Made by a program: the position numbers and the translations under genes | Source: Pseudomonas viridiflava | Lineage (GTDB): Bacteria > Pseudomonadota > Gammaproteobacteria > Pseudomonadales > Pseudomonadaceae | Reading direction: 5' to 3' | DNA length: 64,000 bases | NCBI RefSeq assembly: GCF_003702045.1 | Contig: NZ_RBTP01000011.1 | Span: forward strand, 62,001-126,000 | The notes under the pieces: generated by a model | Seen by the model: only the letters and a program-made list of their open reading frames with translations | The model's database searches: none | Told to the model about the DNA's origin: nothing | Part shown: positions 8,142-17,401 of the stretch, in pieces | Position numbering within the stretch: position 1 is the stretch's first letter | How the letters are laid out: each line of letters opens with the position of its first letter

Positions 8142-9578
8142 TCAGGGAATAATCAGTTCAACGGCGCGTTTTTGAAGCGCATATTTGCGCTCGATAACGT
8201 GCCCCAACGACTTTTTGGCCCCCGCCTCTCCATGAACCAGGCGTATCTGGGCAGGCCAATGCTGCATACCGGTCACAAACTGCACCAACTGCGCCTGATC
8301 GGCATGCGCCGAGTACCCCCTCACTGTTGAAACGCCTGCCTGGATATCGAATCGCTCACGATCAAGCTCTACGTAGCCACCTCCAGGGCCGTGCTCTTGA
8401 ATGGCAGCGCCCGGAGTGCCCTTGGCCTGATACCCCACGAAGAGAACGTTATGACGCCTGTCGCCCAGCATGGCCTTGAGATAATTGACGATGCGTCCAC
8501 CTGTGCACATACCACTGCTGGCAATGACGATGGCGGGACGTGCAGTGCTGACGAGGTAGTTGAGGGTTTGCAAATGGCGAGCATGCGTGTCGATCTTGAT
8601 CAACTGAGAGAAGCCTAGAGGCGCTCTGCCTTGGTCCAGCCGCTCGCGAGCGGCTTCGTCCCAGTAGTCGGCAAAGGACTGATACATTGCGGTAAACCGG
8701 CTGGCCAACGGCGAGTCGAGAATGATCGGCAATTGCGGCCAGTCCACGACGGAAGCGTCTGCGCTTGGGGAGCCACCATTCTGCGCCTTAGCCTGGCCTG
8801 ACAACCCCTTGCGGTGCAGGATATCCTCCAGATCGTAAAGAAGCTCCTGAGTACGGCCGATGCTGAAGGCGGGAATCAGTACCGTCCCCTTATCCTCCAG
8901 CGCCTTGTCTATAAGCTGCTCGAGGCGTTGCTGACGAGCGCTGCGATGTTCATGGATTCGATTGCCGTACGTGGACTCCAGCACCAGAATGTCAGCACGC
9001 TCTGGCGACTGTGGAGCAGGCAGAAAAGGCGCAGGTGACGCGCCAAGGTCCCCAGAGAACACCACACGCTGCGAACGACTCTCCAATGGATAAGCCACAT
9101 CGCACTCAAGGTAGGCAGAACCCAGTATATGGCCCGCTCGTTGCAACCTGACCGTGAAGTGAAGCGCATCGGTAGCGACAAGATCAAACCAGGTGTCAAA
9201 GGGCAGCGCGATAATTCGCTCGCGGATGACATCAAGGTATCGGTCAACGTAGGCCGGATCATGCTCGAATTGAATTTTGAGGATGTCCTCCATGACCAGC
9301 GGTAGCAGATGCGCGCTGGGCTCGCTGCACAATATCGGACCTGTGTAGCCGCCTGCCAGCAACTGCGGAATCCGCCCAACATGATCAGTATGCACATGGG
9401 TGATCAACAGCGCCCTGATGCTCGAAGGGGAAAACCCGAACGCTGTAACCCCCTTCTCCTCTGCTTGAGTCGCACCACAATCAATCAGCACACTGTTTAC
9501 CGCATCCAGACACAGCTGATGACAAGAACCTGTCACGGTCTCAGTTGCACCGTGATGGATAAGCTTTGGATAAGACAT
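8142..9578 (-). CDS. Beta-CASP metallo-beta-lactamase-fold RNA-processing-type hydrolase
   Basis: The 478-aa protein has the full set of MBL/beta-CASP motifs. HVHTDH at 61-66 is zinc motif 2 and LESTYGNRIHE is the beta-CASP entry. ILDSPLASRFTAMY lies in the inserted CASP domain. ASSGMCTGGRIVNYL and VRGYSAHADQAQLVQF carry the C-terminal motifs, including the GYSAHAD histidine. Proteins of this type (YSH1/CPSF73-like) are RNA endo- or exonucleases; no target is known here. The gene stands alone between the O-antigen genes and lapA, with wide AT-rich flanks (194 and 407 bases), which suggests a separate insertion. Bacterial homologues are often annotated only as MBL-fold hydrolase or exonuclease. 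Confidence 0.85.
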   Translation of the reverse strand: MSYPKLIHHGATETVTGSCHQLCLDAVNSVLIDCGATQAEEKGVTAFGFSPSSIRALLITHVHTDHVGRIPQLLAGGYTGPILCSEPSAHLLPLVMEDILKIQFEHDPAYVDRYLDVIRERIIALPFDTWFDLVATDALHFTVRLQRAGHILGSAYLECDVAYPLESRSQRVVFSGDLGASPAPFLPAPQSPERADILVLESTYGNRIHEHRSARQQRLEQLIDKALEDKGTVLIPAFSIGRTQELLYDLEDILHRKGLSGQAKAQNGGSPSADASVVDWPQLPIILDSPLASRFTAMYQSFADYWDEAARERLDQGRAPLGFSQLIKIDTHARHLQTLNYLVSTARPAIVIASSGMCTGGRIVNYLKAMLGDRRHNVLFVGYQAKGTPGAAIQEHGPGGGYVELDRERFDIQAGVSTVRGYSAHADQAQLVQFVTGMQHWPAQIRLVHGEAGAKKSLGHVIERKYALQKRAVELIIP

Positions 9579-9985
9579 TCAACTACCTTTGTGTAAAGCC
9601 AGAACCATAGTAAATAACTTTCTGGCGAGCGACCCTAATGATGAGCAGGGGCTATTCTGCGCCTGAAAATACGGGACTCAAGTCTTGACACAAAAGTGCT
9701 GCGACGATAGCAAACGAAGCCTGCTTTCAATGTGTGAGCGGCCAAGCGAGCAAAATAGGCATGCGCGGCTTGATCAAAAATTCTTCTTATAAGGGGCAGT
9801 ATTTATTCCCCTGCCATATAGGAAATTTCTTACACAACTAAAAGCGTTAATAGCAGCTCTTCTAGCTCACTTCCCACAAGCTATAACACGCAAGACTACG
9901 GGCACTGCCCGCTGGCAAGCGTGGAGAACATCGAGAAGGGATATTTTACAAACTGCTGCCGGGCCTGCACCCGGCGCTGACCGAC
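9579..9985. other. AT-rich intergenic region (407 bases)
   Basis: No ORF with a ribosome binding site is visible. The region is noticeably AT-richer than its neighbours. It contains TTGACA at 9684-9689 followed 17 bases later by TAGCAA, a weak plus-strand promoter with no gene after it. It must also hold the minus-strand promoter of the beta-CASP gene. Confidence 0.4.
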
Positions 9986-10237
9986 TTACTCTGCCTTGAC
10001 GGATCGAGAGTAGGACGGACGTTTTTGACGAAGACTGGCGATCCAGGCAAACACGGGGCCGATCAGCATACCCAGCAGCAAAGCAAGCACGACCGGTATG
10101 GCGAATGGAAGCTGTGGTATCGACCAACCAAACAGAACCAGATCGACAGGCTGGCGGTTCTCAAGCACAAAAACCGTGGTCGCCAACACGATGAACAGTA
10201 CAACCGCGATCAAAATGACTCGTTTGAAGATACGCAT
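9986..10237 (-). CDS. lapA: LapA-family (LPS assembly protein A domain, DUF1049) membrane protein
   Basis: The 83-aa protein has two transmembrane helices (about 5-25, VILIAVVLFIVLATTVFVL, and 40-65, LPFAIPVVLALLLGMLIGPVFAWI). A central ENRQPVDLVLFGW motif is typical of the LapA/YciS family. In E. coli LapA works with LapB to tune LPS synthesis through LpxC turnover. Here it lacks a neighbouring lapB and follows ihfB by 24 bases, as in other pseudomonads. This LapA is not the adhesin of the same name. Confidence 0.85.
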   Translation of the reverse strand: MRIFKRVILIAVVLFIVLATTVFVLENRQPVDLVLFGWSIPQLPFAIPVVLALLLGMLIGPVFAWIASLRQKRPSYSRSVKAE

Positions 10238-10261
10238 CGGGTGATCCTTCGACGTTACTGG

Positions 10262-10555
10262 TTAGAGGCCTTCTTCGTCCTCGTTCACGCGATCCCGCAA
10301 TTCCTTGCCCGGCTTGAAGTGAGGAACGAACTTACCGTCAAGACTGACTGACTGGCCTGTCTTGGGATTACGTCCCACACGTGGTGCGCGGTAGTGCAGG
10401 GAAAAGCTGCCAAACCCACGAATCTCGATACGGTCACCCGTCGCAAGACACTGGGACATTTGCTCAAGCATGGTCTTGATGGCCAACTCGACATCCTTGG
10501 ATGAGAGCAGCCCTTGATGGGTGACAATTCGTTCGATCAACTCCGACTTCGTCAT
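10262..10555 (-). CDS. ihfB: Integration host factor subunit beta
   Basis: The 97-aa protein has the DNABII family length. It starts [10 protein letters not shown] and carries the DNA-binding arm signature [21 protein letters not shown] near residues 47-67, including the intercalating proline (NPKTG). With IhfA it forms the IHF heterodimer, which bends DNA for sigma-54 promoters and for replication and recombination. An rpsA terminator upstream implies its own promoter between 10556 and 10806. lapA follows closely. Confidence 0.97.
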   Translation of the reverse strand: MTKSELIERIVTHQGLLSSKDVELAIKTMLEQMSQCLATGDRIEIRGFGSFSLHYRAPRVGRNPKTGQSVSLDGKFVPHFKPGKELRDRVNEDEEGL

Positions 10556-10806
10556 ATTTTTCCCTTCTTTTTCAAGCAGCTAGGTCAGCGCTCCGAAGGT
10601 TTTAGCATGGCCGGATGAATTTGAACAGCCCATCTCTTGACTTATGTGAACCATTGTCAAGCACCCACTGACGCATGACGAGCATATGACAGGAGGACGA
10701 ATGCGGTAGGGAGAAGGTGTGGACCATAGAACACGTGGCCTGGGAGGCCATTGGGGCAGTATTGAGAACCTATTTTCATGCCGCAAGGCATTCAAAATGA
10801 GGGCGT

Positions 10807-10835
10807 AAAAAAGGGCGACCGAAGTCGCCCTTTTT
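10807..10835 (-). terminator. rpsA terminator
   Basis: The stem AAGGGCGAC / GTCGCCCTT with a GAA-type tetraloop is followed on the minus strand by a T run. It lies about 17 bases after the rpsA stop and separates rpsA from ihfB. The remaining 10556-10806 stretch shows no gene. Confidence 0.88.
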
Positions 10836-10851
10836 AATGGTCAAGCAGAAC

Positions 10852-12537
10852 TTAGTTCTGTTTTTCCATCTGCGCGCGCAGCAGGTCACCAATGGTGGTA
10901 GGACCAGTGCTTTCAGCAGTTTCAGGCTTGCTACGCAGGCTCTGAATGGCTTCTTTCTCGTCTTCAACGTCTTTCGACTTGATGGACAAGCTGATTACGC
11001 GGCTCTTGCGATCAACGCTGATGATCTTGGCTTCGATCTCTTCGCCTTCCTTCAGAACGTTACGCGCGTCTTCAACGCGGTCACGGCTGATTTCGGAAGC
11101 CTTGAGGGTCGCTTCGATATCGTCGGCCAAAGTGATGATGGCGCCTTTAGCGTCAACTTCTTTAACGATACCGCGGACGATAGCGCCTTTGTCATTGACA
11201 GTGACGTACTCGGAGAACGGATCGCTTTCCAGCTGCTTGATGCCCAGCGAGATACGCTCACGCTCTGGATCAACAGACAGGATCACGGTGTCGAGCTCGT
11301 CGCCCTTCTTGAAGCGACGTACGGCTTCTTCGCCCACTTCGTTCCAGGAGATGTCGGACAGGTGAACCAGACCGTCGATGCCGCCGTCCAGACCAATGAA
11401 GATACCGAAATCGGTGATCGACTTGATGGTGCCGGAGATCTTGTCGCCCTTGTTGAACTGGCCAGAGAAATCTTCCCACGGGTTAGATTTGCACTGCTTG
11501 ATGCCCAGGGAGATACGACGACGCTCTTCGTCGATGTCCAGAACCATAACTTCCACTTCGTCGCCAACCTGAACGACTTTGGATGGGTGGATGTTCTTGT
11601 TGGTCCAGTCCATTTCGGAAACGTGTACCAGGCCTTCCACGCCTTCTTCCAGCTCTGCGAAGCAGCCGTAGTCGGTCAGGTTGGTCACACGCGCGGTAAC
11701 GCGGGTGCTTTCCGGGTAACGAGCCTTGATAGCAACCCACGGGTCTTCGCCCAGTTGCTTCAAGCCCAGGGAAACACGATTGCGCTCGCGATCGTACTTC
11801 AGGACTTTCACATCGATCTCGTCGCCAACGTTGACGATTTCGGATGGGTGCTTGATGCGCTTCCAGGCCATGTCGGTAATGTGCAGCAAGCCATCGACGC
11901 CACCCAGATCGACGAATGCGCCGTAATCGGTGAGGTTCTTGACGATACCTTTGACTTGTTGACCTTCCTGCAGGGACTCGAGCAGAGCTTCGCGCTCGGC
12001 ACTGTTCTCGGCTTCCAGGACACTGCGGCGGGAAACGACAACGTTGTTGCGCTTCTGGTCCAGCTTGATGACCTTGAACTCGAGCTCTTTGCCTTCCAGG
12101 TGAGTCGTGTCGCGCACAGGGCGAACGTCAACCAGAGAACCAGGCAGGAACGCACGGATGCCGTTAACGTCGACAGTGAAGCCGCCTTTAACCTTACCGT
12201 TGATAACGCCCTTGACCACTTCTTCAGCTGCGAAAGCTGCTTCCAGAACAATCCAGCACTCGGCGCGCTTGGCTTTTTCGCGGGACAGCTTGGTTTCGCC
12301 AAAGCCGTCTTCGACCGCGTCCAGCGCAACGTGCACTTCGTCACCGACCTTGATGGTCAGCTCGCCAGCGTCGTTGTAGAACTGCTCGAGCGGGATGACG
12401 CCCTCGGACTTCAGACCGGCGTGTACAGTTACCCAATCGCCGTCGATGTCGACAACGATACCGGTAATGATTGCGCCCGGCTGAAGGTTCAGGGTTTTTA
12501 GGCTTTCTTCAAAGAGTTCTGCAAAGCTTTCGCTCAT
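10852..12537 (-). CDS. rpsA: 30S ribosomal protein S1
   Basis: The 561-aa protein consists of six S1 (OB-fold) repeats, the usual size and layout for gammaproteobacterial S1. The repeats start near residues 20, 105, 190, 277, 364 and 451. The last four show the classic pattern, for example [27 protein letters not shown] and [29 protein letters not shown]1 binds mRNA leaders and is needed for translation initiation on most messages. cmk lies 122 bases upstream on the same strand, the usual cmk-rpsA order. Confidence 0.98.
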   Translation of the reverse strand: MSESFAELFEESLKTLNLQPGAIITGIVVDIDGDWVTVHAGLKSEGVIPLEQFYNDAGELTIKVGDEVHVALDAVEDGFGETKLSREKAKRAECWIVLEAAFAAEEVVKGVINGKVKGGFTVDVNGIRAFLPGSLVDVRPVRDTTHLEGKELEFKVIKLDQKRNNVVVSRRSVLEAENSAEREALLESLQEGQQVKGIVKNLTDYGAFVDLGGVDGLLHITDMAWKRIKHPSEIVNVGDEIDVKVLKYDRERNRVSLGLKQLGEDPWVAIKARYPESTRVTARVTNLTDYGCFAELEEGVEGLVHVSEMDWTNKNIHPSKVVQVGDEVEVMVLDIDEERRRISLGIKQCKSNPWEDFSGQFNKGDKISGTIKSITDFGIFIGLDGGIDGLVHLSDISWNEVGEEAVRRFKKGDELDTVILSVDPERERISLGIKQLESDPFSEYVTVNDKGAIVRGIVKEVDAKGAIITLADDIEATLKASEISRDRVEDARNVLKEGEEIEAKIISVDRKSRVISLSIKSKDVEDEKEAIQSLRSKPETAESTGPTTIGDLLRAQMEKQN

Positions 12538-12659
12538 TTTAATTCCTGTTGATCAAGGGCGAAGAATACGCCCATCTGCCACGCTCCAGACAACGTGGGT
12601 TTCGTTCATATAAAAGGAAGCCTGCAGGACGGGGTCTGGTCTCCTGCCTGGCTCCTTGG

Positions 12660-13349
12660 TCATCCGGCGATATCGCGCAAGGCGACTTCACTCATGATGC
12701 GTTCCAGCACCTGCTCGATGGACAATTCAGTGGAATCCAGCTGTATGGCGTCGTGCGCCGGTTTGAGCGGTGCTACCGCTCGCTGGGTGTCACGCTCGTC
12801 GCGTGCACATATCTCATCTAGCAGACTCGACAGACTAACATCATCGCCCTTGGCCTTCAACTGCAAGTAACGCCGTCTTGCACGCTCCTCGGCGCTGGCG
12901 GTGAGGAATATCTTCAATGGCGCATCAGGAAACACGACGGTACCCATGTCGCGCCCGTCTGCCACAAGGCCCGGCTCTTCCTGAAAAGCGCGCTGGCGCT
13001 GCAGAAGGGCATCGCGCACCGCTGGCAGCGAAGCCACCTGCGAAGCGCCACTGCCGATCTGTTCGTTGCGAATCGCCTGGGTCACGTCTTCACCCTCAAG
13101 GACGATACGCTGCCCATGCCCGGACACTGACGCCTCGAACTGCACGTCAAGGTGAGCCGCCAACAGCTTGAGGGCTTCTTCGTTGGTCAGATCAACGCCG
13201 TGATTGCGTGCAGCGAAAGCCAGCAGGCGATAGAGCGCCCCCGAGTCGAGCAGGCACCAGCCCAGCTTTGCGGCCAGTAACCCGGCTACGGTGCCTTTGC
13301 CCGAACCGCTGGGTCCGTCGATGGTTATAACAGGTGCTTTGATCTTCAC
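12660..13349 (-). CDS. cmk: Cytidylate kinase
   Basis: The 229-aa protein is the normal length. It begins [26 protein letters not shown], where GPSGSGKGT is the P-loop, and has the NMP-binding [12 protein letters not shown] and the catalytic [15 protein letters not shown] with its conserved arginine and aspartates. It phosphorylates CMP and dCMP. I chose the GTG at 13349, not the longer frame: GAGGA lies 5-6 bases upstream, and the start overlaps the tyrA stop as GTGA, giving tight coupling. Confidence 0.95.
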   Translation of the reverse strand: MKIKAPVITIDGPSGSGKGTVAGLLAAKLGWCLLDSGALYRLLAFAARNHGVDLTNEEALKLLAAHLDVQFEASVSGHGQRIVLEGEDVTQAIRNEQIGSGASQVASLPAVRDALLQRQRAFQEEPGLVADGRDMGTVVFPDAPLKIFLTASAEERARRRYLQLKAKGDDVSLSSLLDEICARDERDTQRAVAPLKPAHDAIQLDSTELSIEQVLERIMSEVALRDIAG

Positions 13350-14941
13350 TTTTTGTCCTCTTGCGCTATATGCATGCCGACTTGAGCGCACAGCGCCAGA
13401 AAATGGGGAAACGATGGAGCAACATTTGCACAATCATGAATATGCACAGGGCCCGACGCTTGCAATGCAGCGACGCTGAAAGCCATTGCGACGCGCTGAT
13501 CGTCGTGCGCGTCGATCTCGCCGCCGCCCGGTACACCGCCTTCAATAATGATGCCGTCCGGCGCAGGTTCAACCTCGATACCCAGCGCACTCAGGCCAGC
13601 CGCCATGAGCCGCACGGTTTCAAGTTCACTGCCGCGCAATTCTTGCGCACCGCGCAGAATGGTACGCCCTTCAGCACACGCTGCGGCAATGCACAGCACA
13701 GGAAACGCTCCAAAAGCCAATGGAACGAGTGCTTCAGGAATGTCGGCACCTCGCAAGCGGGCGGAACGCACATGCACGTCGGCAACGGTTTCGCCCGCCC
13801 GGCTTCGAACGTCATGCAGCACCACATCCCCGCCCATCAGGCGCAACACATCGATGACACCGGTGCAGGCTGTGTCGATGCTGACACTTTCGAGCAGCAG
13901 ATCGACGGATTCGCTGATAGAGGCGGCCACCATGAACAGCGCCGCCGAGGCATTATCCAACGGCCCCTCGATACGATGACGGGCGCTGCCAGCCGCAACG
14001 CCCTGCATGTCGGCCGCCCTCACCTCTCCCTTCGCACGCAGCGCGAGGATTCTGCCGAAATGTTCACGGGCGGCACGGGCGCGGGTAAACACCCGTTGCA
14101 ACTGATGACCATCACCGGCATCCACGGCGTCACGCAGCGCATCAAGATCACTGCGAAAGGTGTCCAGCGTTCGTAGCACTGCGTCGCGGTTGGCCAGAAA
14201 AATGTCATGCCACATCACCGGATCACTGCCTGCGATACGCGTGAAATCGCGAAAACCACCGGCCGCGTACCTGAATATGTCCAGGTTTTCGTTGCGCTTG
14301 GCCAGCGAGTCCACCAGACCAAACGCCAGCAGATGGGGCAGATGACTGGTCGCAGCCAGCACTTCGTCATGACGCTCGACCTGCATGTGCTCGACATCGG
14401 CGCCCAGTGCCGACCAAAGCCGATCGACCAGCGCCACGGCATCGACATCGGTTTCAGCCAGCGGCGTCAGAATGACTTTGTGCCTGCGAAACAGACCGGC
14501 ATTGGACGCCTCCACGCCACTCTGCTCCGACCCCGCAATCGGGTGGCCGGGCACAAAACGCGAAGGCATGCAGCCAAACGCCTGGCGTGCTGCGCGAACG
14601 ACATTGCCCTTGGCACTGCCAACGTCGGTCAACACCGCACGACCCAGATCGAGGGGTGCGAGCAGTGCCAGCAGTTTCTCCATTGCCAGAATAGGGACAG
14701 CCAACTGGATAACGTCAGCACCACGGCAGGCAACCGCGAGACTTTCTTCGCAACGGTCAACCACACCCAGCTCAATGGCCAGCTTGCGCGACTGCGGGTC
14801 GAGATCCACCCCGACCACTTCCCGACAAAGACCACTTTCACGCACACCTTTGGCGAACGAACCGCCGATCAGCCCGAGGCCAACGACGACCAGGCGCCCG
14901 ATGAGCGGAGCGGTCGCTCGCTCTGACAGGACTTCAATCAC
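13346..14941 (-). CDS. tyrA: Prephenate dehydrogenase (TyrA) with a degenerate C-terminal EPSP-synthase remnant
   Basis: The 531-aa protein starts at GTG. Residues 1-303 are a complete TyrA: Rossmann motif [10 protein letters not shown] at 19-28, then [15 protein letters not shown] and the active-site SHLPH at 199-203. It should convert prephenate (or arogenate) to the tyrosine precursor. In most pseudomonads a full AroA domain follows (fusion of about 735-750 aa). Here only the equivalent of its second half remains, at 304-531. The N-terminal half with the GDKSISHR and NSGT substrate motifs is absent. The usual IDEFPVL is FGAFPVL at 410-416, so the catalytic Asp is lost. The usual KESDR is changed at 436-443. 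GDHR is DDQR, keeping only the Arg. The frame is open with normal codon use, so the remnant is translated. EPSP-synthase activity is very unlikely. Confidence 0.85.
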   Translation of the reverse strand: MIEVLSERATAPLIGRLVVVGLGLIGGSFAKGVRESGLCREVVGVDLDPQSRKLAIELGVVDRCEESLAVACRGADVIQLAVPILAMEKLLALLAPLDLGRAVLTDVGSAKGNVVRAARQAFGCMPSRFVPGHPIAGSEQSGVEASNAGLFRRHKVILTPLAETDVDAVALVDRLWSALGADVEHMQVERHDEVLAATSHLPHLLAFGLVDSLAKRNENLDIFRYAAGGFRDFTRIAGSDPVMWHDIFLANRDAVLRTLDTFRSDLDALRDAVDAGDGHQLQRVFTRARAAREHFGRILALRAKGEVRAADMQGVAAGSARHRIEGPLDNASAALFMVAASISESVDLLLESVSIDTACTGVIDVLRLMGGDVVLHDVRSRAGETVADVHVRSARLRGADIPEALVPLAFGAFPVLCIAAACAEGRTILRGAQELRGSELETVRLMAAGLSALGIEVEPAPDGIIIEGGVPGGGEIDAHDDQRVAMAFSVAALQASGPVHIHDCANVAPSFPHFLALCAQVGMHIAQEDKK

Positions 14942-15005
14942 GCGAAAATACCTGAAACCCCGAAAGGCTTTCGCGGCACCTGGAGGCGAAAGACAGATTG
15001 CTCAT
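14934..15005 (-). CDS. 23-codon ORF between pheA and tyrA, possible hisC2 relic
   Basis: The ATG at 15005 follows GAGGGGG by 6 bases and opens a 23-residue frame (MSNLSFASRC... ending VFSRD). Its TGA overlaps the tyrA GTG start by 8 bases. Pseudomonads normally have hisC2, an aminotransferase gene whose product starts with a similar MSNF, at this exact place. The small ORF may be the fused ends of a deleted hisC2, kept because it couples translation of tyrA to pheA. This is inference; the peptide itself has no recognisable function. Confidence 0.4.
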   Translation of the reverse strand: MSNLSFASRCRESLSGFQVFSRD

Positions 15006-15016
15006 GGATCGCCCCC

Positions 15017-16111
15017 TCACAGAACGGCTTTCGGGTAGGAACCCAACACCTTCAAGGCCACGGCTTCATGGCTGATCTGCTCAAGCACCGCCTTGACCAA
15101 TGGATCCCTGTGATGCCCCACGAAGTCGATAAAGAACACGTAGGTCCACTTGCCGCTTCGCGACGGACGGGTTTCGATGCGCGTCAGGTCCAGGCCGTTT
15201 TCGTGAAACGGCACCAGCAGTTCGTGCAAGGCACCCGGTTTGTTGCTCATCGACACGATGATCGAGGTTTTGTCGTCGCCGGTCGGCGGGACTTCCTGGC
15301 TGCCGATGATCAGGAAACGCGTGGAGTTGTCAGGACGGTCTTCGATTTTTTCCGCCAGACGCGTCAGACCGTAAAGGCCTGCCGCCATGTCGCCAGCGAT
15401 GGCCGCGGAGTTCCACTCACTCTTGACGCGCTTTGCCGCCTCTGCATTGCTGGCCACGGCGACGCGCTCGACGTTCGGGTAGTGGGCGTCCAGCCATTTG
15501 CGGCACTGGGCCAGCGACTGGGCATGCGAATAGATACGCGAGATGCTTTCGGTCTTGGTGCTCTCACCGACCAGCAGGTGGTGGTGAATGCGCAACTCGA
15601 CTTCGCCACAGATCACCATGTCATGTTCGAGAAAGCTGTCGAGCGTATGGTTGACCGCGCCTTCGGTGGAGTTCTCCACCGGCACGACGCCAAAGTTCAC
15701 GGCACCGGCCACGACCTCACGGAACACCTCATCGATGGCCGCCATCGGCAGACTGATCACCGCGTGACCGAAGTGCTTCATGGCCGCAGCCTGGGTGAAC
15801 GTGCCTTCCGGCCCCAGGTAGGCGACTTTCAACGGCTGCTCGAGCGCCAGACAGGAAGACATGATCTCGCGGAACAGACGCGCCATTTCCTCATTGCTCA
15901 ATGGACCGCGATTGCGCTCCATAACGCGCTTGAGTACTGCAGCCTCGCGCTCCGGGCGATAGAACACAGGCGCTTCGCCCTCAGCCAGGGCAGACATTTT
16001 GACCCGGGCGACTTCCTGCGCACAGCGAGCGCGCTCGCTGATCAGCTCCAGAACCTTCTCGTCGAGGCTGTCGATACGGACGCGTAGCGCCTTGAGTTCC
16101 TGTTCGGACAT
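15017..16111 (-). CDS. pheA: Bifunctional chorismate mutase / prephenate dehydratase (P-protein)
   Basis: The 364-aa protein has three domains. An AroQ-type chorismate mutase occupies about 1-90 (LRVRIDSLDEKVLELISERARCAQEVARVK). Prephenate dehydratase occupies about 93-275 (KVAYLGPEGTFTQAA, VPVENSTEGAV, and the catalytic NSTRFLIIG). An ACT domain at about 283-360 (SIIVSMSNKPGALHELLVPFHENGLDLTRIETRPSR) binds phenylalanine for feedback inhibition. It makes phenylpyruvate from chorismate. Its start overlaps the serC stop by one base (TGATG). Confidence 0.97.
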   Translation of the reverse strand: MSEQELKALRVRIDSLDEKVLELISERARCAQEVARVKMSALAEGEAPVFYRPEREAAVLKRVMERNRGPLSNEEMARLFREIMSSCLALEQPLKVAYLGPEGTFTQAAAMKHFGHAVISLPMAAIDEVFREVVAGAVNFGVVPVENSTEGAVNHTLDSFLEHDMVICGEVELRIHHHLLVGESTKTESISRIYSHAQSLAQCRKWLDAHYPNVERVAVASNAEAAKRVKSEWNSAAIAGDMAAGLYGLTRLAEKIEDRPDNSTRFLIIGSQEVPPTGDDKTSIIVSMSNKPGALHELLVPFHENGLDLTRIETRPSRSGKWTYVFFIDFVGHHRDPLVKAVLEQISHEAVALKVLGSYPKAVL

Positions 16112-17196
16112 CAGCCGTGCTCCTTCTCGAAATCTTTCATGTAGGCCACCAGCGCATTGACTGCATGGATGTCCACTGCGTTATAGATAGAAGCGCGCAT
16201 GCCGCCGACCGAGCGGTGGCCTTTCAGATTGAGCAGACCGGCAGCGTCGGCGCCGGCCAGGAACGGCTTGTCCAGACGATCGTCGGCGAGCCGGAACGGC
16301 ACGTTCATCCACGAGCGATCAGGCGTGTTGATCGGGTTGCTGTACAGCTCACTGGCATCGATGAAGTCATACAGCGTGCGCTGTTTGATGTCGTTCAGCT
16401 TGCCGATTGCTTCGACACCGCCCTGCTCTTTGAGCCACTCGAAGACCAGCCCCGACAGATACCACGCAAGCGTCGGCGGCGTGTTGTACATCGAGCCATT
16501 GTCAGCCGCGACCTTGTAATTGAGCATGGTCGGGCACAACGAACGCGCACGACCCAGCAGGTCCTCGCGAATGATCACGACAACAATACCGCTCGGGCCA
16601 ATGTTCTTTTGGGCACCGGCGTAGATCATGCCAAAACGCGAGATATCCACAGGACGCGACAGGATGTCCGAAGACATGTCGGCGACCAGCGGCACGTCAC
16701 CGGTTTCCGGAATCCAGTTGAATTCCAGACCGCCGATGGTTTCATTCGGCGCGTAGTGAACGTAGGCCGCATCCTTGGACAGCGTCCACTCGTTCTGGCC
16801 GGGAATGGCGAAGTAGTCATACGGTTTGGCGCTCGCCGCCACATTGACGTGGCCGTAACGGGAAGCCTCTTCAATTGCCTTTTGCGACCAGATGCCGGTG
16901 TCGATGTAGTCGGCTTTGCCGTTCTCAGGCAGCAGGTTCAGCGCGATCTGCGCAAATTGCTGGCTGGCGCCGCCTTGCAGGAACAGCACTTTGTAGTTGG
17001 AGGGAATGGACAGCAGGTCACGCAGGTCCTGCTCGGCCTTGGTGGCGATGGAGACGAACTCATCGCTGCGGTGGCTCATTTCCATGACCGACAGGCCTTT
17101 GCCATGCCAGTCCAGGAGCTCGGCCTGAGCACGCAGCAGAACAGCTTCAGGAAGCGCAGCAGGACCTGCGCAGAAGTTAAAGGCTCGCTTGGTCAT
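16111..17196 (-). CDS. serC: Phosphoserine aminotransferase
   Basis: The 361-aa class V PLP aminotransferase starts MTKRAFNFCAGPAALPEAVL. The PLP lysine is in YAGAQKNIGPSG near residue 198. The phosphate and PLP loop FLQGGASQQFAQI lies near 73-85. It makes phosphoserine from 3-phosphohydroxypyruvate, and the matching step of pyridoxal phosphate synthesis. I use the ATG at 17196, with GAGAGTGG just upstream, over the start five codons earlier. It is the first gene of serC-pheA-tyrA-cmk. Confidence 0.97.
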   Translation of the reverse strand: MTKRAFNFCAGPAALPEAVLLRAQAELLDWHGKGLSVMEMSHRSDEFVSIATKAEQDLRDLLSIPSNYKVLFLQGGASQQFAQIALNLLPENGKADYIDTGIWSQKAIEEASRYGHVNVAASAKPYDYFAIPGQNEWTLSKDAAYVHYAPNETIGGLEFNWIPETGDVPLVADMSSDILSRPVDISRFGMIYAGAQKNIGPSGIVVVIIREDLLGRARSLCPTMLNYKVAADNGSMYNTPPTLAWYLSGLVFEWLKEQGGVEAIGKLNDIKQRTLYDFIDASELYSNPINTPDRSWMNVPFRLADDRLDKPFLAGADAAGLLNLKGHRSVGGMRASIYNAVDIHAVNALVAYMKDFEKEHG

Positions 17197-17328
17197 ATCC
17201 ACTCTCGTCAAACACGTTGGTCTTTACGCACTGTCTTTGCACAAGACCGTCAGAGAAGAAACAGCGGTTTCCGGTCTCCGACAGCTTCGGCAGGAATTCC
17301 GATTCGCCCGTAGCGCTGGCCGAATGCC

Positions 17329-17384
17329 GTAAGGGCTGGACTTGCCTGAGATGCACATGCACTCACAGACGAGCCAGCCCTTAC
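17329..17384. repeat. Long inverted repeat between gyrA and serC
   Basis: GTAAGGGCTGG (17329-17339) and CCAGCCCTTAC (17374-17384) are perfect 11-bp arms around a 34-base loop. The loop itself contains the near-palindrome TGCACATGCA. It lies 18 bases after the gyrA stop codon in the gyrA-to-serC gap. It may be an RNA 3'-end structure or a serC leader element. No T run follows, so a simple intrinsic terminator is unlikely. Confidence 0.6.
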
Positions 17385-17401
17385 CTGATTTACGTTACAG
17401 C

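Noticed and set aside
10837..12501. 554-codon plus-strand ORF antisense to rpsA
   Set aside because: It is a mirror frame of a highly expressed, strongly codon-biased ribosomal gene. No ribosome binding site or family features.
14207..14926. Plus-strand ORF antisense to tyrA
   Set aside because: Mirror frame of the conserved TyrA domain.
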